From: Haloferax elongans ATCC BAA-1513
Lineage (GTDB): Archaea; Halobacteriota; Halobacteria; Halobacteriales; Haloferacaceae
Assembly (NCBI RefSeq): GCF_000336755.1
Contig: NZ_AOLK01000015.1
Coordinates: 605,658 to 667,521 of the forward strand
Length of the DNA: 61,864 nucleotides
Reading direction: 5' to 3'
A program made the position numbers and the translations under genes. The notes beneath the pieces are model-generated. The model had not been told where the DNA came from, ran no database searches, and was given only the letters and a program-made list of their open reading frames with translations. Positions 18,834 to 26,895 of the stretch are shown piece after piece (the first letter of the stretch is position 1; every line of letters begins with the position of its first letter).

Positions 18834-19121
18834 ATGGGCGATTTCAACCTCAACTTACAGACGGCCGAAGAACACCTCGATAGTGACGACGCCGAGGGTG
18901 ACGTAGTACTTGGCGTCCTCGACGGGTCGACGCCACCGGAAGAGTGGGTCGAATCCATCGCACGCGGGAACACGCTCGTGCTCGCCATCGAGGGTGACCT
19001 GAACAAGCTCGCCTCCAGCTTCGCACGCGAAGTCAAGGATATGGGCGGTCAACTGATGCACTTCCGGAAGTTCCTCATCGTCTCTCCACCGGGTGTCGAT
19101 ATCGACACTGGCAATCTCTGA
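18834..19121 (+). CDS. DUF5779-like conserved haloarchaeal protein (95 aa)
   Basis: Acidic alpha/beta protein, MGDFNLNLQTAEEHLDS at the N-terminus, with a hydrophobic core strand NTLVLAIEGDLNKLA (about 46-60) and HFRKFLIVSPPGVDID near the C-terminus. I recall this family as DUF5779, of unknown function. No adjacent partner suggests a role. Confidence 0.75.
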   Translation: MGDFNLNLQTAEEHLDSDDAEGDVVLGVLDGSTPPEEWVESIARGNTLVLAIEGDLNKLASSFAREVKDMGGQLMHFRKFLIVSPPGVDIDTGNL

Positions 19122-19311
19122 GTACGGACCTCCTCTAGGTATCCCGATTCGACACCGACAGTGGGCTTCTCGTTTCTCGTTTCCCCACCACCGACTGCAT
19201 CGGCCAGGATTGCCAACATCGCTGCGACGTCTCATTTGCAACTGACAGCCGAAACCGGGTGAGAACGCTGCAGGGCGAGGGCTTATCCGGCGTCCACCCG
19301 TTACTACGGTC

Positions 19312-19998
19312 ATGCCGATGAAAGGTCGCGGAACGGCACAGCTCCGCGAAATCGACCGTTGGGAGGACGGCGTCGGATGGCTCGCGTATCCCGACGAGAC
19401 GATGCAACGCGCCAGCCACGCGGTTCGCGTCGACGGCGACGTGTGGGTATTCGACCCCGTCGATGCACCCGGCGTCGACGACCTACTAGCCGAGTTCGGC
19501 GACGTTGCGGGCGTCGTCATCGGACTCGACAGGCACAAACGCGATGCTGCGGCCATCGCGAACCGCCACGAGGTTCCGGTCTACGTAGCCTCGTGGATGA
19601 CCGGCGTCGCGGACAAACTCGACGCCAACGTCGAACGGTTCGGAGGAACTCTCTCAGATTCGGGGTTCAAGACGTTCCGAATCGTCGACCGGACGTTCCC
19701 GCCGTGGCAGGAAGTCGGCTTCTACCACGACGAGTTGCGGACGCTCGTCGTCCCCGAAACCGTGGGGAGCGTCGGCTACTTCTGCGCCCCCGGAGAGCGA
19801 CTGGGCGTCCATCCGATGCTCCGCCCGTTCCCACCGCGTCAGACACTCACCGGGTTCGACCCCGAGCGCCTCCTCGTCGGACACGGTGCTGGAGTGACAG
19901 AAGATGCTGGCGATGCGCTTCGTGAGGCGCTGTTGAACGCGCGGAAGAATCTCCCCGGTGCGTACGTTCGGGCGTTCAAATCGATGCTCACGAACTGA
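19312..19998 (+). CDS. Degenerate metallo-beta-lactamase-fold-like protein (228 aa)
   Basis: Layout resembles the MBL fold: a first strand pair with DGDVWVFDPVDAPGV (about 41-55), then VVIGLDRHKRDAAAIANRH (about 68-86) where HxHxDH would be expected, then ASWM. Only D-R-H-K-R-D remains, so the usual two-zinc site is incomplete. A TATA-like GCTTATCCGG lies 27 nt before the ATG. Its stop codon overlaps the next start (TGATG), so the two form an operon. Function unknown. Confidence 0.55.
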   Translation: MPMKGRGTAQLREIDRWEDGVGWLAYPDETMQRASHAVRVDGDVWVFDPVDAPGVDDLLAEFGDVAGVVIGLDRHKRDAAAIANRHEVPVYVASWMTGVADKLDANVERFGGTLSDSGFKTFRIVDRTFPPWQEVGFYHDELRTLVVPETVGSVGYFCAPGERLGVHPMLRPFPPRQTLTGFDPERLLVGHGAGVTEDAGDALREALLNARKNLPGAYVRAFKSMLTN

Positions 19999-20579
19999 TG
20001 TCCGAGTCTGACGACGTCCGTGTCCAAAGCGACAGCGACCACGGGAGTGTCCAGAATAACGGTGCTCATGGGAGCGTCCAGAACAACGGTGACCATAGGG
20101 GCGCATCCCCGACCAACGAGGTTGGCACCGAATCGTCCGGTTCGGAGACCGAGGCAGAGCACCGCCGAGTCTACGTTACTCGCGGCCTTGTCGATGTGCT
20201 CTTGGAGATGGCGGAGGCAGCCGAGCCGAACGACGTGAACGTCGTTCTCGCGCCGACACCCGCCGGTGAGTTCGATGCCGACCTCGGTATCGACCCGGAC
20301 ACGCCGGTCCTCACGCACTTCTACATGTCTGAGGCGGGCGGGTCGGTCAGCGCCGTCTTCGGGATGGACCTCGGAACCCCCGCAGGTCGAGGGCGCGCCC
20401 GGTTCCTGACCCACCCACAGGGACCGTTCGAACTCACAGAACGCGACGACCTCGCTGCGGTCGTCTTGCTCGCCGTCCCGCCGTGGGAAGACGAGACGTT
20501 CGGTGCCTTCGACCGCGCCGGGCGAACACTCGAACTCACGATTCTCGACGCGGAACCACCGACAGAAGAACTTGCGTGA
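19998..20579 (+). CDS. Protein with a possible degenerate JAB/MPN fold (193 aa)
   Basis: A disordered, Asn/Gly/Ser-rich N-terminus (1-55) includes a duplicated GSVQNNG segment. From about 58 (VYVTRGLVDVLLEMAEAAEPNDVNVVLAP) it resembles the start of JAB/MPN domains, and FLTHPQGPFELTERDDL (about 134-150) resembles HxHP(x)nSxxD with the first His replaced by Leu and Ser by Thr. A classic JAMM zinc site is therefore unlikely. Translationally coupled to the preceding gene. Confidence 0.5.
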   Translation: MSESDDVRVQSDSDHGSVQNNGAHGSVQNNGDHRGASPTNEVGTESSGSETEAEHRRVYVTRGLVDVLLEMAEAAEPNDVNVVLAPTPAGEFDADLGIDPDTPVLTHFYMSEAGGSVSAVFGMDLGTPAGRGRARFLTHPQGPFELTERDDLAAVVLLAVPPWEDETFGAFDRAGRTLELTILDAEPPTEELA

Positions 20580-20605
20580 CTTGACACACGAAACCGCCGC
20601 CTCAA

Positions 20606-20818
20606 CTACCGAAGGTATCCGAGGTCCGTCAACTGCTCTGCAATCTCTTGGAACTCCGACTCAGAAAGTTCGCCGCCGGACCGCTCGTGCTGGATGACGA
20701 TGCTGCGGAGGAGGAATCGAACCAAGTCGCTCGTGCTGGAGAACGTCGTTCCCTCGATTGTGTCGTCGACGCGAGCGGCCAGTTCCTTCGGAATCGAGAC
20801 CGTCGTGTACTCCGTCAT
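20606..20818 (-). CDS. Ribbon-helix-helix (CopG-like) small regulator (70 aa)
   Basis: MTEYTTVSIPKELAARVDDT is a typical beta strand plus helix A of CopG/MetJ folds, and TSDLVRFLLRSIVIQHE is helix B. Probably a dimeric DNA-binding protein. The start is the Met before the strand, because residues further upstream do not fit. Divergent from the following gene across 76 bp. Confidence 0.7.
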   Translation of the reverse strand: MTEYTTVSIPKELAARVDDTIEGTTFSSTSDLVRFLLRSIVIQHERSGGELSESEFQEIAEQLTDLGYLR

Positions 20819-20894
20819 GACAGATTGGAAGTCCTGCCGAGGGTTAACCCCAACGGTCGGGGATTTTTCAAGGGGGGTTCCGTACTCCGACGCG

Positions 20895-21221
20895 ATGGCT
20901 GCTAGACCGCCGCAAGACAACACGTCGGAACCGGACACGATTGAGTTCGGTATCGCTGCACTGGCCGACGACGTCGACGAGGCGGACATCGACTTTCCGG
21001 CGGACGCGAAGACGATTGCGCGTGCGCTCGGCCACGTCGACGTTCCGATAGACGCTGCCGGAAACACCGTCTCTATCGACGAGGCACTCGAAGCCACCGG
21101 GCGAACCACCTTCGAGTCGCGTCGGGAGTTACTCGACGTTCTCCACCCTGTCTTCGAAGAGTTCCGGGCGAAGGCCTCGACGAGCCTCCTCGGTCGGCTC
21201 CGTGCCCTCGTTCCGTTCTAA
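20895..21221 (+). CDS. Conserved-looking haloarchaeal protein of unknown function (108 aa)
   Basis: Not recognised. MAARPPQDNTSEPDTIEFGI at the N-terminus, an acidic stretch LADDVDEADIDFPADAKTIA (about 25-44) and a basic, hydrophobic C-terminus (LLGRLRALVPF). An AT-rich box near 20862-20869 is about 30 nt before the ATG. It is tail-to-tail with aglJ. Confidence 0.6.
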   Translation: MAARPPQDNTSEPDTIEFGIAALADDVDEADIDFPADAKTIARALGHVDVPIDAAGNTVSIDEALEATGRTTFESRRELLDVLHPVFEEFRAKASTSLLGRLRALVPF

Positions 21222-21262
21222 GACCCACGTTTCGACGCCGTCAGAACGACCGGCGACGACCC

Positions 21263-22174
21263 TTACTCTAACTCCTCGATTCGCTTCATCTGCTCGCGGT
21301 GCAAAGACAGAATAAGGTCTGAGAGCACCCCGAACATCAGCAATTGAATGCCGAAGAGGATTCCTGCTGCCGAGACGACGGCGATGACTTCGTGTGAGAC
21401 AGTTCGAACGATCCACTCGTAGGCGACGTACGCCGCGAGTCCGAGACCGGTCGCCGTCGACGCGAACCCGACGCTCCCGAAGTAGAAAAGTGGGTTGTTG
21501 GTCTTCGCCCGGCGGTAGAGTTCGAGGAAGATGATACCGCCGTCGCGGACGGGGTTGAGGTTGGTGTCCGACCCGTCCGGCCGCGGGAGGTACGTCGTCG
21601 GGACGACAGTGGTCTTGATGCCGCGTTTCGCACACTCGACTGCCATCTCCGTCTCGATACCGAACCCGTCAGACGTGAGCGTCATTTCGAGGAACGACTC
21701 CCGTGTGAACGCCCGGTACCCACTGAGAATGTCTTCGTAGTCCGTGCCGTGGATGTAGGCGAACGCCCGGTTGATGATTCGGTTTCCAACTTTGTTCAGC
21801 GAGGTCATCGCCCCCTCGCGCATGTCGGCGAACCGGTCGCCGATGACGTGGTCGAATCCCTCGTCGAGGGGAGCGAGCATCTTCTCGGCGTCCTTCGCGA
21901 GATAGGTCCCGTCGCCGTCGAGCATCAGGACGTACTCCGCGACGATGTGCTCTTCGATGGCTTCTCTGACAGCCTGTCCCTTCCCAGATCCGGACTGCAT
22001 GACCACGTGCGCGCCCGCCTCTTCGGCGAGTTCACGCGTGCCGTCTGTCGAGCCGCCGTCGATGACGAGGATGTTCGTGAATCCTTCCTCTCTGTAGTCG
22101 GCAACGACGTCGGCAATCGTCTCGGCCTCGTCGTACGTGGGGACGAGGACGCAGACGGAGTCTGGGTTGGGCAT
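21263..22174 (-). CDS. aglJ: Dolichol-phosphate glycosyltransferase that starts the N-glycan
   Basis: 303 aa. GT2 domain with CVLVPTYDEAETIADVV at the N-terminus, DGGSTDG (about 39-45), the DxD motif MLDGDGTYL (about 83-91) and SGYRAFTRE (about 147-155), then two C-terminal membrane segments (about 218-275) and a charged tail. In H. volcanii AglJ adds the first hexose to dolichol phosphate on the cytosolic face. The ATG at 22174 is 31 nt from a TATA-like CTTTTCAAAA; the ATG at 22189 is too close to it. Confidence 0.87.
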   Translation of the reverse strand: MPNPDSVCVLVPTYDEAETIADVVADYREEGFTNILVIDGGSTDGTRELAEEAGAHVVMQSGSGKGQAVREAIEEHIVAEYVLMLDGDGTYLAKDAEKMLAPLDEGFDHVIGDRFADMREGAMTSLNKVGNRIINRAFAYIHGTDYEDILSGYRAFTRESFLEMTLTSDGFGIETEMAVECAKRGIKTTVVPTTYLPRPDGSDTNLNPVRDGGIIFLELYRRAKTNNPLFYFGSVGFASTATGLGLAAYVAYEWIVRTVSHEVIAVVSAAGILFGIQLLMFGVLSDLILSLHREQMKRIEELE

Positions 22175-22283
22175 TAGAAGTCCATCCACGGCCGGTTTTG
22201 AAAAGCGTTATCTCTCGTAATACCAACGGTGAGTCCCGGAACCCGAACCTACTTATCCCGAAACGAGAGACAGCAGGGCAAAG

Positions 22284-23207
22284 ATGACGTTTTCTGATTG
22301 GGTCGAGAATACGCTCTCTGACGTCAGTAACCATGGTTTACGGCGAGGAATGCGAAATTCCGTCTACCAGCTTCGACTGGGGTTGTTCAGAAAATATTAC
22401 AACAGTTTCCAACGAGGGGAAGAAGAATCGATTTTCGACCGAGAGTGGGACGTGATGATTATCCTCGACGCATGCCGGTGCGACCTCATTGAGTCCGTCG
22501 AAGACGAGTACGGGTTCCTCACGGAGAATAACCGATTCCGATCTCGTGGTACACACTCGAAAGAGTGGATGCGACGGAACTTCATTTCAGAGCACCGTGA
22601 CGATCTCAGAAAGCTGGCCTATGTCACGGGGAATATATGGACCGAAGAGTACGTCGATCCGAACGACCTACGCGTACTGGATGAGGTGTGGCGCTACGCC
22701 TGGAACACAGAGCACGGGACGATTCTTCCTCGGTCGATTACGGAGCGGGCAATCGCGACGCACCGAGAGCACAACCCAGAACGACTTTTAGTACACTACA
22801 TGCAACCGCATGCCCCCTCAATTCCAGACCCAATCGGAGAGGGAATGAATACTCCAGAGACAGATGGCGAGTGGCGCGCTGCCCCATTCCTGCTTCAGGA
22901 TGGTGAAGTGACAAGAGAACGCCTTGTGGAGTCCTACAAAGCCAACCTTCGGTGCGTTCTCGACGAAGTAGAGCTACTGTTGGAGAATGTTGACGCCGAA
23001 ACAGTCGTCGTGACGGCAGATCACGGTGAGGCGTTCGGGGAGTTTGGCGTCTACGAACATCCGTTCGGGATGCCGTTCGACGTCCTTAGAACGGTACCGT
23101 GGTACGTGACTTCGGCGACAGACAAACAGACGTTCGAGCCAACTCTCGAACCGGGCCAAGAACACGGTGACACCAAAGAGAAGTTGCGGGCCCTCGGATA
23201 CGCGTGA
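22284..23207 (+). CDS. Alkaline phosphatase/sulfatase-superfamily protein in the glycan cassette (307 aa)
   Basis: Metal-site motif VMIILDACRCDLIESV (about 57-72), a candidate nucleophile region SRGTHSKEWMRRNF (about 87-100), HYMQPHAPSIPDP and the C-terminal VVTADHGEAFGE. The layout matches sulfatase/phosphoglycerol-transferase-like enzymes, but the sulfatase CxPSR formylglycine motif is absent. No signal peptide or membrane segment. TATA-like CTTATCCCG lies 28 nt upstream of ATG. Paralogue of the gene at 25887-26867. A role in adding or removing a sulfate or phosphate group on the glycan is inference. Confidence 0.7.
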   Translation: MTFSDWVENTLSDVSNHGLRRGMRNSVYQLRLGLFRKYYNSFQRGEEESIFDREWDVMIILDACRCDLIESVEDEYGFLTENNRFRSRGTHSKEWMRRNFISEHRDDLRKLAYVTGNIWTEEYVDPNDLRVLDEVWRYAWNTEHGTILPRSITERAIATHREHNPERLLVHYMQPHAPSIPDPIGEGMNTPETDGEWRAAPFLLQDGEVTRERLVESYKANLRCVLDEVELLLENVDAETVVVTADHGEAFGEFGVYEHPFGMPFDVLRTVPWYVTSATDKQTFEPTLEPGQEHGDTKEKLRALGYA

Positions 23208-23220
23208 AAATCAGCGGTAA

Positions 23221-24309
23221 TTACAGCTCTTCGATTACTCGTTCGTAATTCTCGATTACTGACTCTACTGAGAAGGCCGCTGCGCGCTCTCTCGTGACTA
23301 CCTCTGGCGTAGGATTGGCCAACATATTATCGATTGCAGTGCTCAGTTGGTCGGCGTCACCGACTGGGACTAGTGACCCGTATTTTCCATCTGCTAATAT
23401 CTCTGCAGGCCCACTTGGGCAGTCGGTCGAGACAACCGGCGTCCCGCAAGCTAACGCCTCTGCGATAACCATTCCAAAGCCCTCATTCAGCGATGAGAGG
23501 ACGAACACGTCGGCGTTCGACATGTACTTGTACACGTTATCGACGAATCCAGCGAACTCGACGGACTCTTCGAGGCCACGCGACTTGACGAGTTGTTCGA
23601 GTGTGTCCCGTTCAGGTCCTGCACCAGTTATGACGAGTCGAGCGTCACGTTTCTCCGTGAGCCTGTCGAACGCACGTATGAGAGTTGGGAAGTCTTTTTC
23701 AGGAGCTAGCCGTCCAGCACCAAGAACCACTGGAGTCTTACTATCGAACCATGGATGTTCGAGTGGTTCTTCGGCGTCTCGGAGAAGTTGCTCTGAGACG
23801 ATTGGATTGTACACTACTTCTGCGTTACCTCGATAACCAACCTCACTCCGAAGTTCATCAAGAACACCTTGACTCACGGCTACAACACAGTCCGAGAGCG
23901 GATAGAAAACCCGCGCGAGTACTTTCATTAGCGACGCCTTCCTTTCGTCAGGCATCCTCTTCATGATGCTATGCTCAGTGAGCAGGAGAGTCGGAGACGC
24001 CATGGTTGTGAGTCGCCCCCAAACAGAAACGAGATTCACGTGAGCACCGATTGAGATGACCACGTCAGGACGGTGTGTAGAGAGGTATCCCCGTAGAGGT
24101 GCAAGGCTCCGAAGAACGCGCTCTGCGCCCAGATCGACGACTGAAACCGATTCGTCAACTTCACTCAACAATTCACCCTGCTCTGAAACCAGGACTAAAT
24201 CGACGTTATGGCCGGTATTTGCAAACCCGTTCGCGAGATTCAGTGCGACGCGTTCTGCGCCACCTAGTCGGAGACTATTTGCGAAGATGGCGATGTGGCG
24301 CGAGTCCAT
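23221..24309 (-). CDS. GT4-family glycosyltransferase (362 aa)
   Basis: GT-B enzyme: IAIFANSLRLGGAERVALNL at the N-terminus (about 4-23), the Rossmann half with VVLGAGRLAPEKDFPTLI (about 205-222), VFVLSSLNEGFGMVIAEALACGTPVV (about 290-315) containing the EX7E nucleotide-sugar site. Predicted to add a sugar to the lipid-linked glycan on the cytosolic side. The ATG at 24309 is 29 nt from TATA-like ATATTTTTAA; the ATG five codons upstream would be too near. AT-richer than the flanking agl genes. Confidence 0.85.
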   Translation of the reverse strand: MDSRHIAIFANSLRLGGAERVALNLANGFANTGHNVDLVLVSEQGELLSEVDESVSVVDLGAERVLRSLAPLRGYLSTHRPDVVISIGAHVNLVSVWGRLTTMASPTLLLTEHSIMKRMPDERKASLMKVLARVFYPLSDCVVAVSQGVLDELRSEVGYRGNAEVVYNPIVSEQLLRDAEEPLEHPWFDSKTPVVLGAGRLAPEKDFPTLIRAFDRLTEKRDARLVITGAGPERDTLEQLVKSRGLEESVEFAGFVDNVYKYMSNADVFVLSSLNEGFGMVIAEALACGTPVVSTDCPSGPAEILADGKYGSLVPVGDADQLSTAIDNMLANPTPEVVTRERAAAFSVESVIENYERVIEEL

Positions 24310-24412
24310 GAGCCAGGATTCCATACCGGCTTAAAAATATCTACTTGTTCTCGACGCGGTTCCAAACGAGTCACCGAACGTATAACAACCAACCGTGAAT
24401 AGGGGAACCTGA

Positions 24413-25828
24413 ATGAAGCGTGGCCAGACATCGATTGTTCACTTTGCTGGACAAATAATCCTCTCTGTCTCTGGATTTGCGGTCAACCTGTATGTCGCAC
24501 GGACGCTCGGGTCGGAAGTTCTTGGCCGGTATGCACTCGTCGTTTCGGTTATCGCGTGGCTCACCATCAGCTCTGATTTGGGACTTCACCAATCAGTGAA
24601 GAAGCGATTGAGTGAACTCGATAGCCGGGCGGGAGTCTTGAATGCAAGCGCGATAGCTCAGTTTGGGCTGATTTTTATCATCGGCAGTGTCGTGTATATA
24701 TTTCGAGGACAAGTTGACCGATATATCGGGGCTCCTGTCGGTGAATTCGTCGTCGCAATGTTCATCGTTAACGTCCTTTTTCGATTCGTACAATCAGTTC
24801 TCGTCGGGCAACACAAAGTCCATATCTCAGGGCTGATCCCAGCCGTCTGGTGGGGTGGAAGGGCGATATTCCAAATCGCGCTCGTCATCTTAGGATACTC
24901 TCTGCTGGGCCTTCTTTGGGGATACCTCATTTCAGGTATCATCGCAGTTGCCGTCGCTGTGTACTTCGTCTCATATCAACCAACGCTACCGAGTCGTGCT
25001 GATTTCGCTGCACTCACATCGTTTGCAAAATACTCCTGGGTCGGACCGTTAAAGAGCCGTTCGTGGCTTTCGATGGATACGATAATCCTGGGATTCTTCA
25101 TCACAAAGGGATTGATCGGAGTCTACGAGATTGCATGGAACATTGCCTCCCTGTTTGCGATATTCGGTAACTCAATCAGTGTCACGCACTTCCCTGAGAT
25201 TAGTTCTCTCGCAGATGAGAACGAGACGGAGAAGGTCCGCGATGCTATTTCGAATTCACTCGCGTACGCTGGCCTCTTTTTGATTCCTGGCCTCCTCGGA
25301 AGTGCACTCGTCGGTGAGCAGATTCTTTCGATATACGGAGACGAGTTCACTGTCGGCGTGGAGATACTGTTACTACTCGTTTCGGCTCGACTCGTCTATT
25401 CGTACGAACAACAACTGTCGAACGCGTTAGATGCGATGGATCACCCAGAGTCAACGTTTCGGATAAATTCGGTTTTCATCGGATTAAACCTCTTGTTGAA
25501 TATCGTTCTCGTATATCTCTACGGCTGGTATGGAGCTGCTGTCGCAACAGCAACTTCTGCCACGGTGAGTCTTCTCTTCGCGTATACCGAGATCAACCGG
25601 TACTTGACGATCAACATCCCGTTCCGTGAAATCGGAAAGCAAGTAGTTGCAGCTACTTTGATGGGAGGGGTAGTCGCACTTGGAAAGGAAACTCTCGGCA
25701 CCAGTCTACCGGTGGTTCTCGTTCTCGTTGCCGTGGGTAGTGGGATCTACTTTGGGTTGTTGTTCGGTATCTCTCGGCAGTTCCGGAAGACAGTTCGGGA
25801 CAACCTCCCGGCATTCCTCACGTCATAA
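24413..25828 (+). CDS. Polysaccharide-type flippase, AglR-like by position (471 aa)
   Basis: Integral membrane protein with about 12-14 hydrophobic segments and Wzx/MATE-like architecture (MKRGQTSIVHFAGQIILSVS at the N-terminus, then YVARTLGSEVLGRYALVV). Predicted to move lipid-linked sugars across the membrane, the role proposed for AglR in H. volcanii at the same locus. TATA-like CGTATAAC is 29 nt upstream of ATG. Base composition and use of ATT, ATA and TTA-type codons differ from the GC-rich neighbours, suggesting transfer. Confidence 0.85.
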   Translation: MKRGQTSIVHFAGQIILSVSGFAVNLYVARTLGSEVLGRYALVVSVIAWLTISSDLGLHQSVKKRLSELDSRAGVLNASAIAQFGLIFIIGSVVYIFRGQVDRYIGAPVGEFVVAMFIVNVLFRFVQSVLVGQHKVHISGLIPAVWWGGRAIFQIALVILGYSLLGLLWGYLISGIIAVAVAVYFVSYQPTLPSRADFAALTSFAKYSWVGPLKSRSWLSMDTIILGFFITKGLIGVYEIAWNIASLFAIFGNSISVTHFPEISSLADENETEKVRDAISNSLAYAGLFLIPGLLGSALVGEQILSIYGDEFTVGVEILLLLVSARLVYSYEQQLSNALDAMDHPESTFRINSVFIGLNLLLNIVLVYLYGWYGAAVATATSATVSLLFAYTEINRYLTINIPFREIGKQVVAATLMGGVVALGKETLGTSLPVVLVLVAVGSGIYFGLLFGISRQFRKTVRDNLPAFLTS

Positions 25829-25886
25829 CGATTTCGGGGAAACCTCAACCGGTCATTTCTTACTGTCTGCCTGACCACCGACGAGT

Positions 25887-26867
25887 ATGCAACTGTCGGT
25901 CAGAGAATGGTTCAGCGAGATGCAAGAACGAGTTAGCGACCTTGGTTTGCGGGGTCTGCTCTACATTCCTTTCACCATCTACCTATCTCTGTGGTATGGA
26001 GTGACCTCTCGGTACGAACCGGGTGAAAATGTCTTCGAAGATGAGTGGGACTTACTCATAATCCTCGATGCGTGCCGGATAGATACACTACGTGAAGTGG
26101 CAGACGAATATGAATTCATTCGAGAAATCGACACCCGGTGGTCAGTCGGGACGCAATCAGCAGAATGGATCGCGAAGACGTTTACAAAAACCTACGAGAG
26201 AGAGATTCAGAAAACATCGTACATTACCGGGAACCCATTCTCAGATAGAGTACTCAAAGAAAAACGGTATCCGCCAGTCGTCAACAACACGATACCTTTC
26301 GATATCGCCAACTGGAACGTGGCCGAAGGCACGGACTTCAACGACCTAGACATCGTCTGGCAGGAAAGCGACGACACGTACAATGTGGTGCTTCCAGACG
26401 TTTTGACCGACAGAGTCATCAAAGCTGGACGGGAGGGAACGCAGGACAAAATAATCGTCCACTACATGCAACCCCACTTACCATACATTGGAGAAGCTAT
26501 CAAAACGGGACGACCCGCAACCGAAGTTGAAGCCAAGGGGTACGAACTGATGGAGCGCGGTCAAGCGCAGAGAGAAGAGGTCTACCCACTCTATCGAGAG
26601 ACACTCAGATACGTTCTTGATGACGTTGAAGAGCTCTTAGAGAACATTGACGCTGAGAAAGTGGCGATTACGGCTGACCACGGAGAAGCGTTCGGAGAAA
26701 TGTCTTTGTACGGCCATCCTGAGGGTCTTCCTCTCCCCATCGTCAAGCGGGTTCCCTGGGTCGAAACCACGGCGAAAGACCTCGGAACACGAGACCCAAA
26801 AGAAACTGAAAGCCAGTCACTCGACAAGAATATCGAAAGCCAGCTTCGTGACCTAGGGTACGTCTGA
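25887..26867 (+). CDS. Second alkaline phosphatase/sulfatase-superfamily protein (326 aa)
   Basis: Same motif order as the paralogue at 22284-23207: LLIILDACRIDTLREV, SVGTQSAEWIAKTF, IVHYMQPHLPYIG, AITADHGEAFGE and a C-terminal LRDLGYV. The Cys in DACRCD of the paralogue is Ile here, so that Cys is not catalytic. An N-terminal hydrophobic patch (LLYIPFTIYLSLWYGV, about 20-35) may attach it to the membrane. A TATA-like ATTTCTTA lies about 30 nt upstream. Substrate unknown. Confidence 0.7.
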   Translation: MQLSVREWFSEMQERVSDLGLRGLLYIPFTIYLSLWYGVTSRYEPGENVFEDEWDLLIILDACRIDTLREVADEYEFIREIDTRWSVGTQSAEWIAKTFTKTYEREIQKTSYITGNPFSDRVLKEKRYPPVVNNTIPFDIANWNVAEGTDFNDLDIVWQESDDTYNVVLPDVLTDRVIKAGREGTQDKIIVHYMQPHLPYIGEAIKTGRPATEVEAKGYELMERGQAQREEVYPLYRETLRYVLDDVEELLENIDAEKVAITADHGEAFGEMSLYGHPEGLPLPIVKRVPWVETTAKDLGTRDPKETESQSLDKNIESQLRDLGYV

Positions 26868-26895
26868 GCAATTCTACTGGCTAGATTCACCCCAA

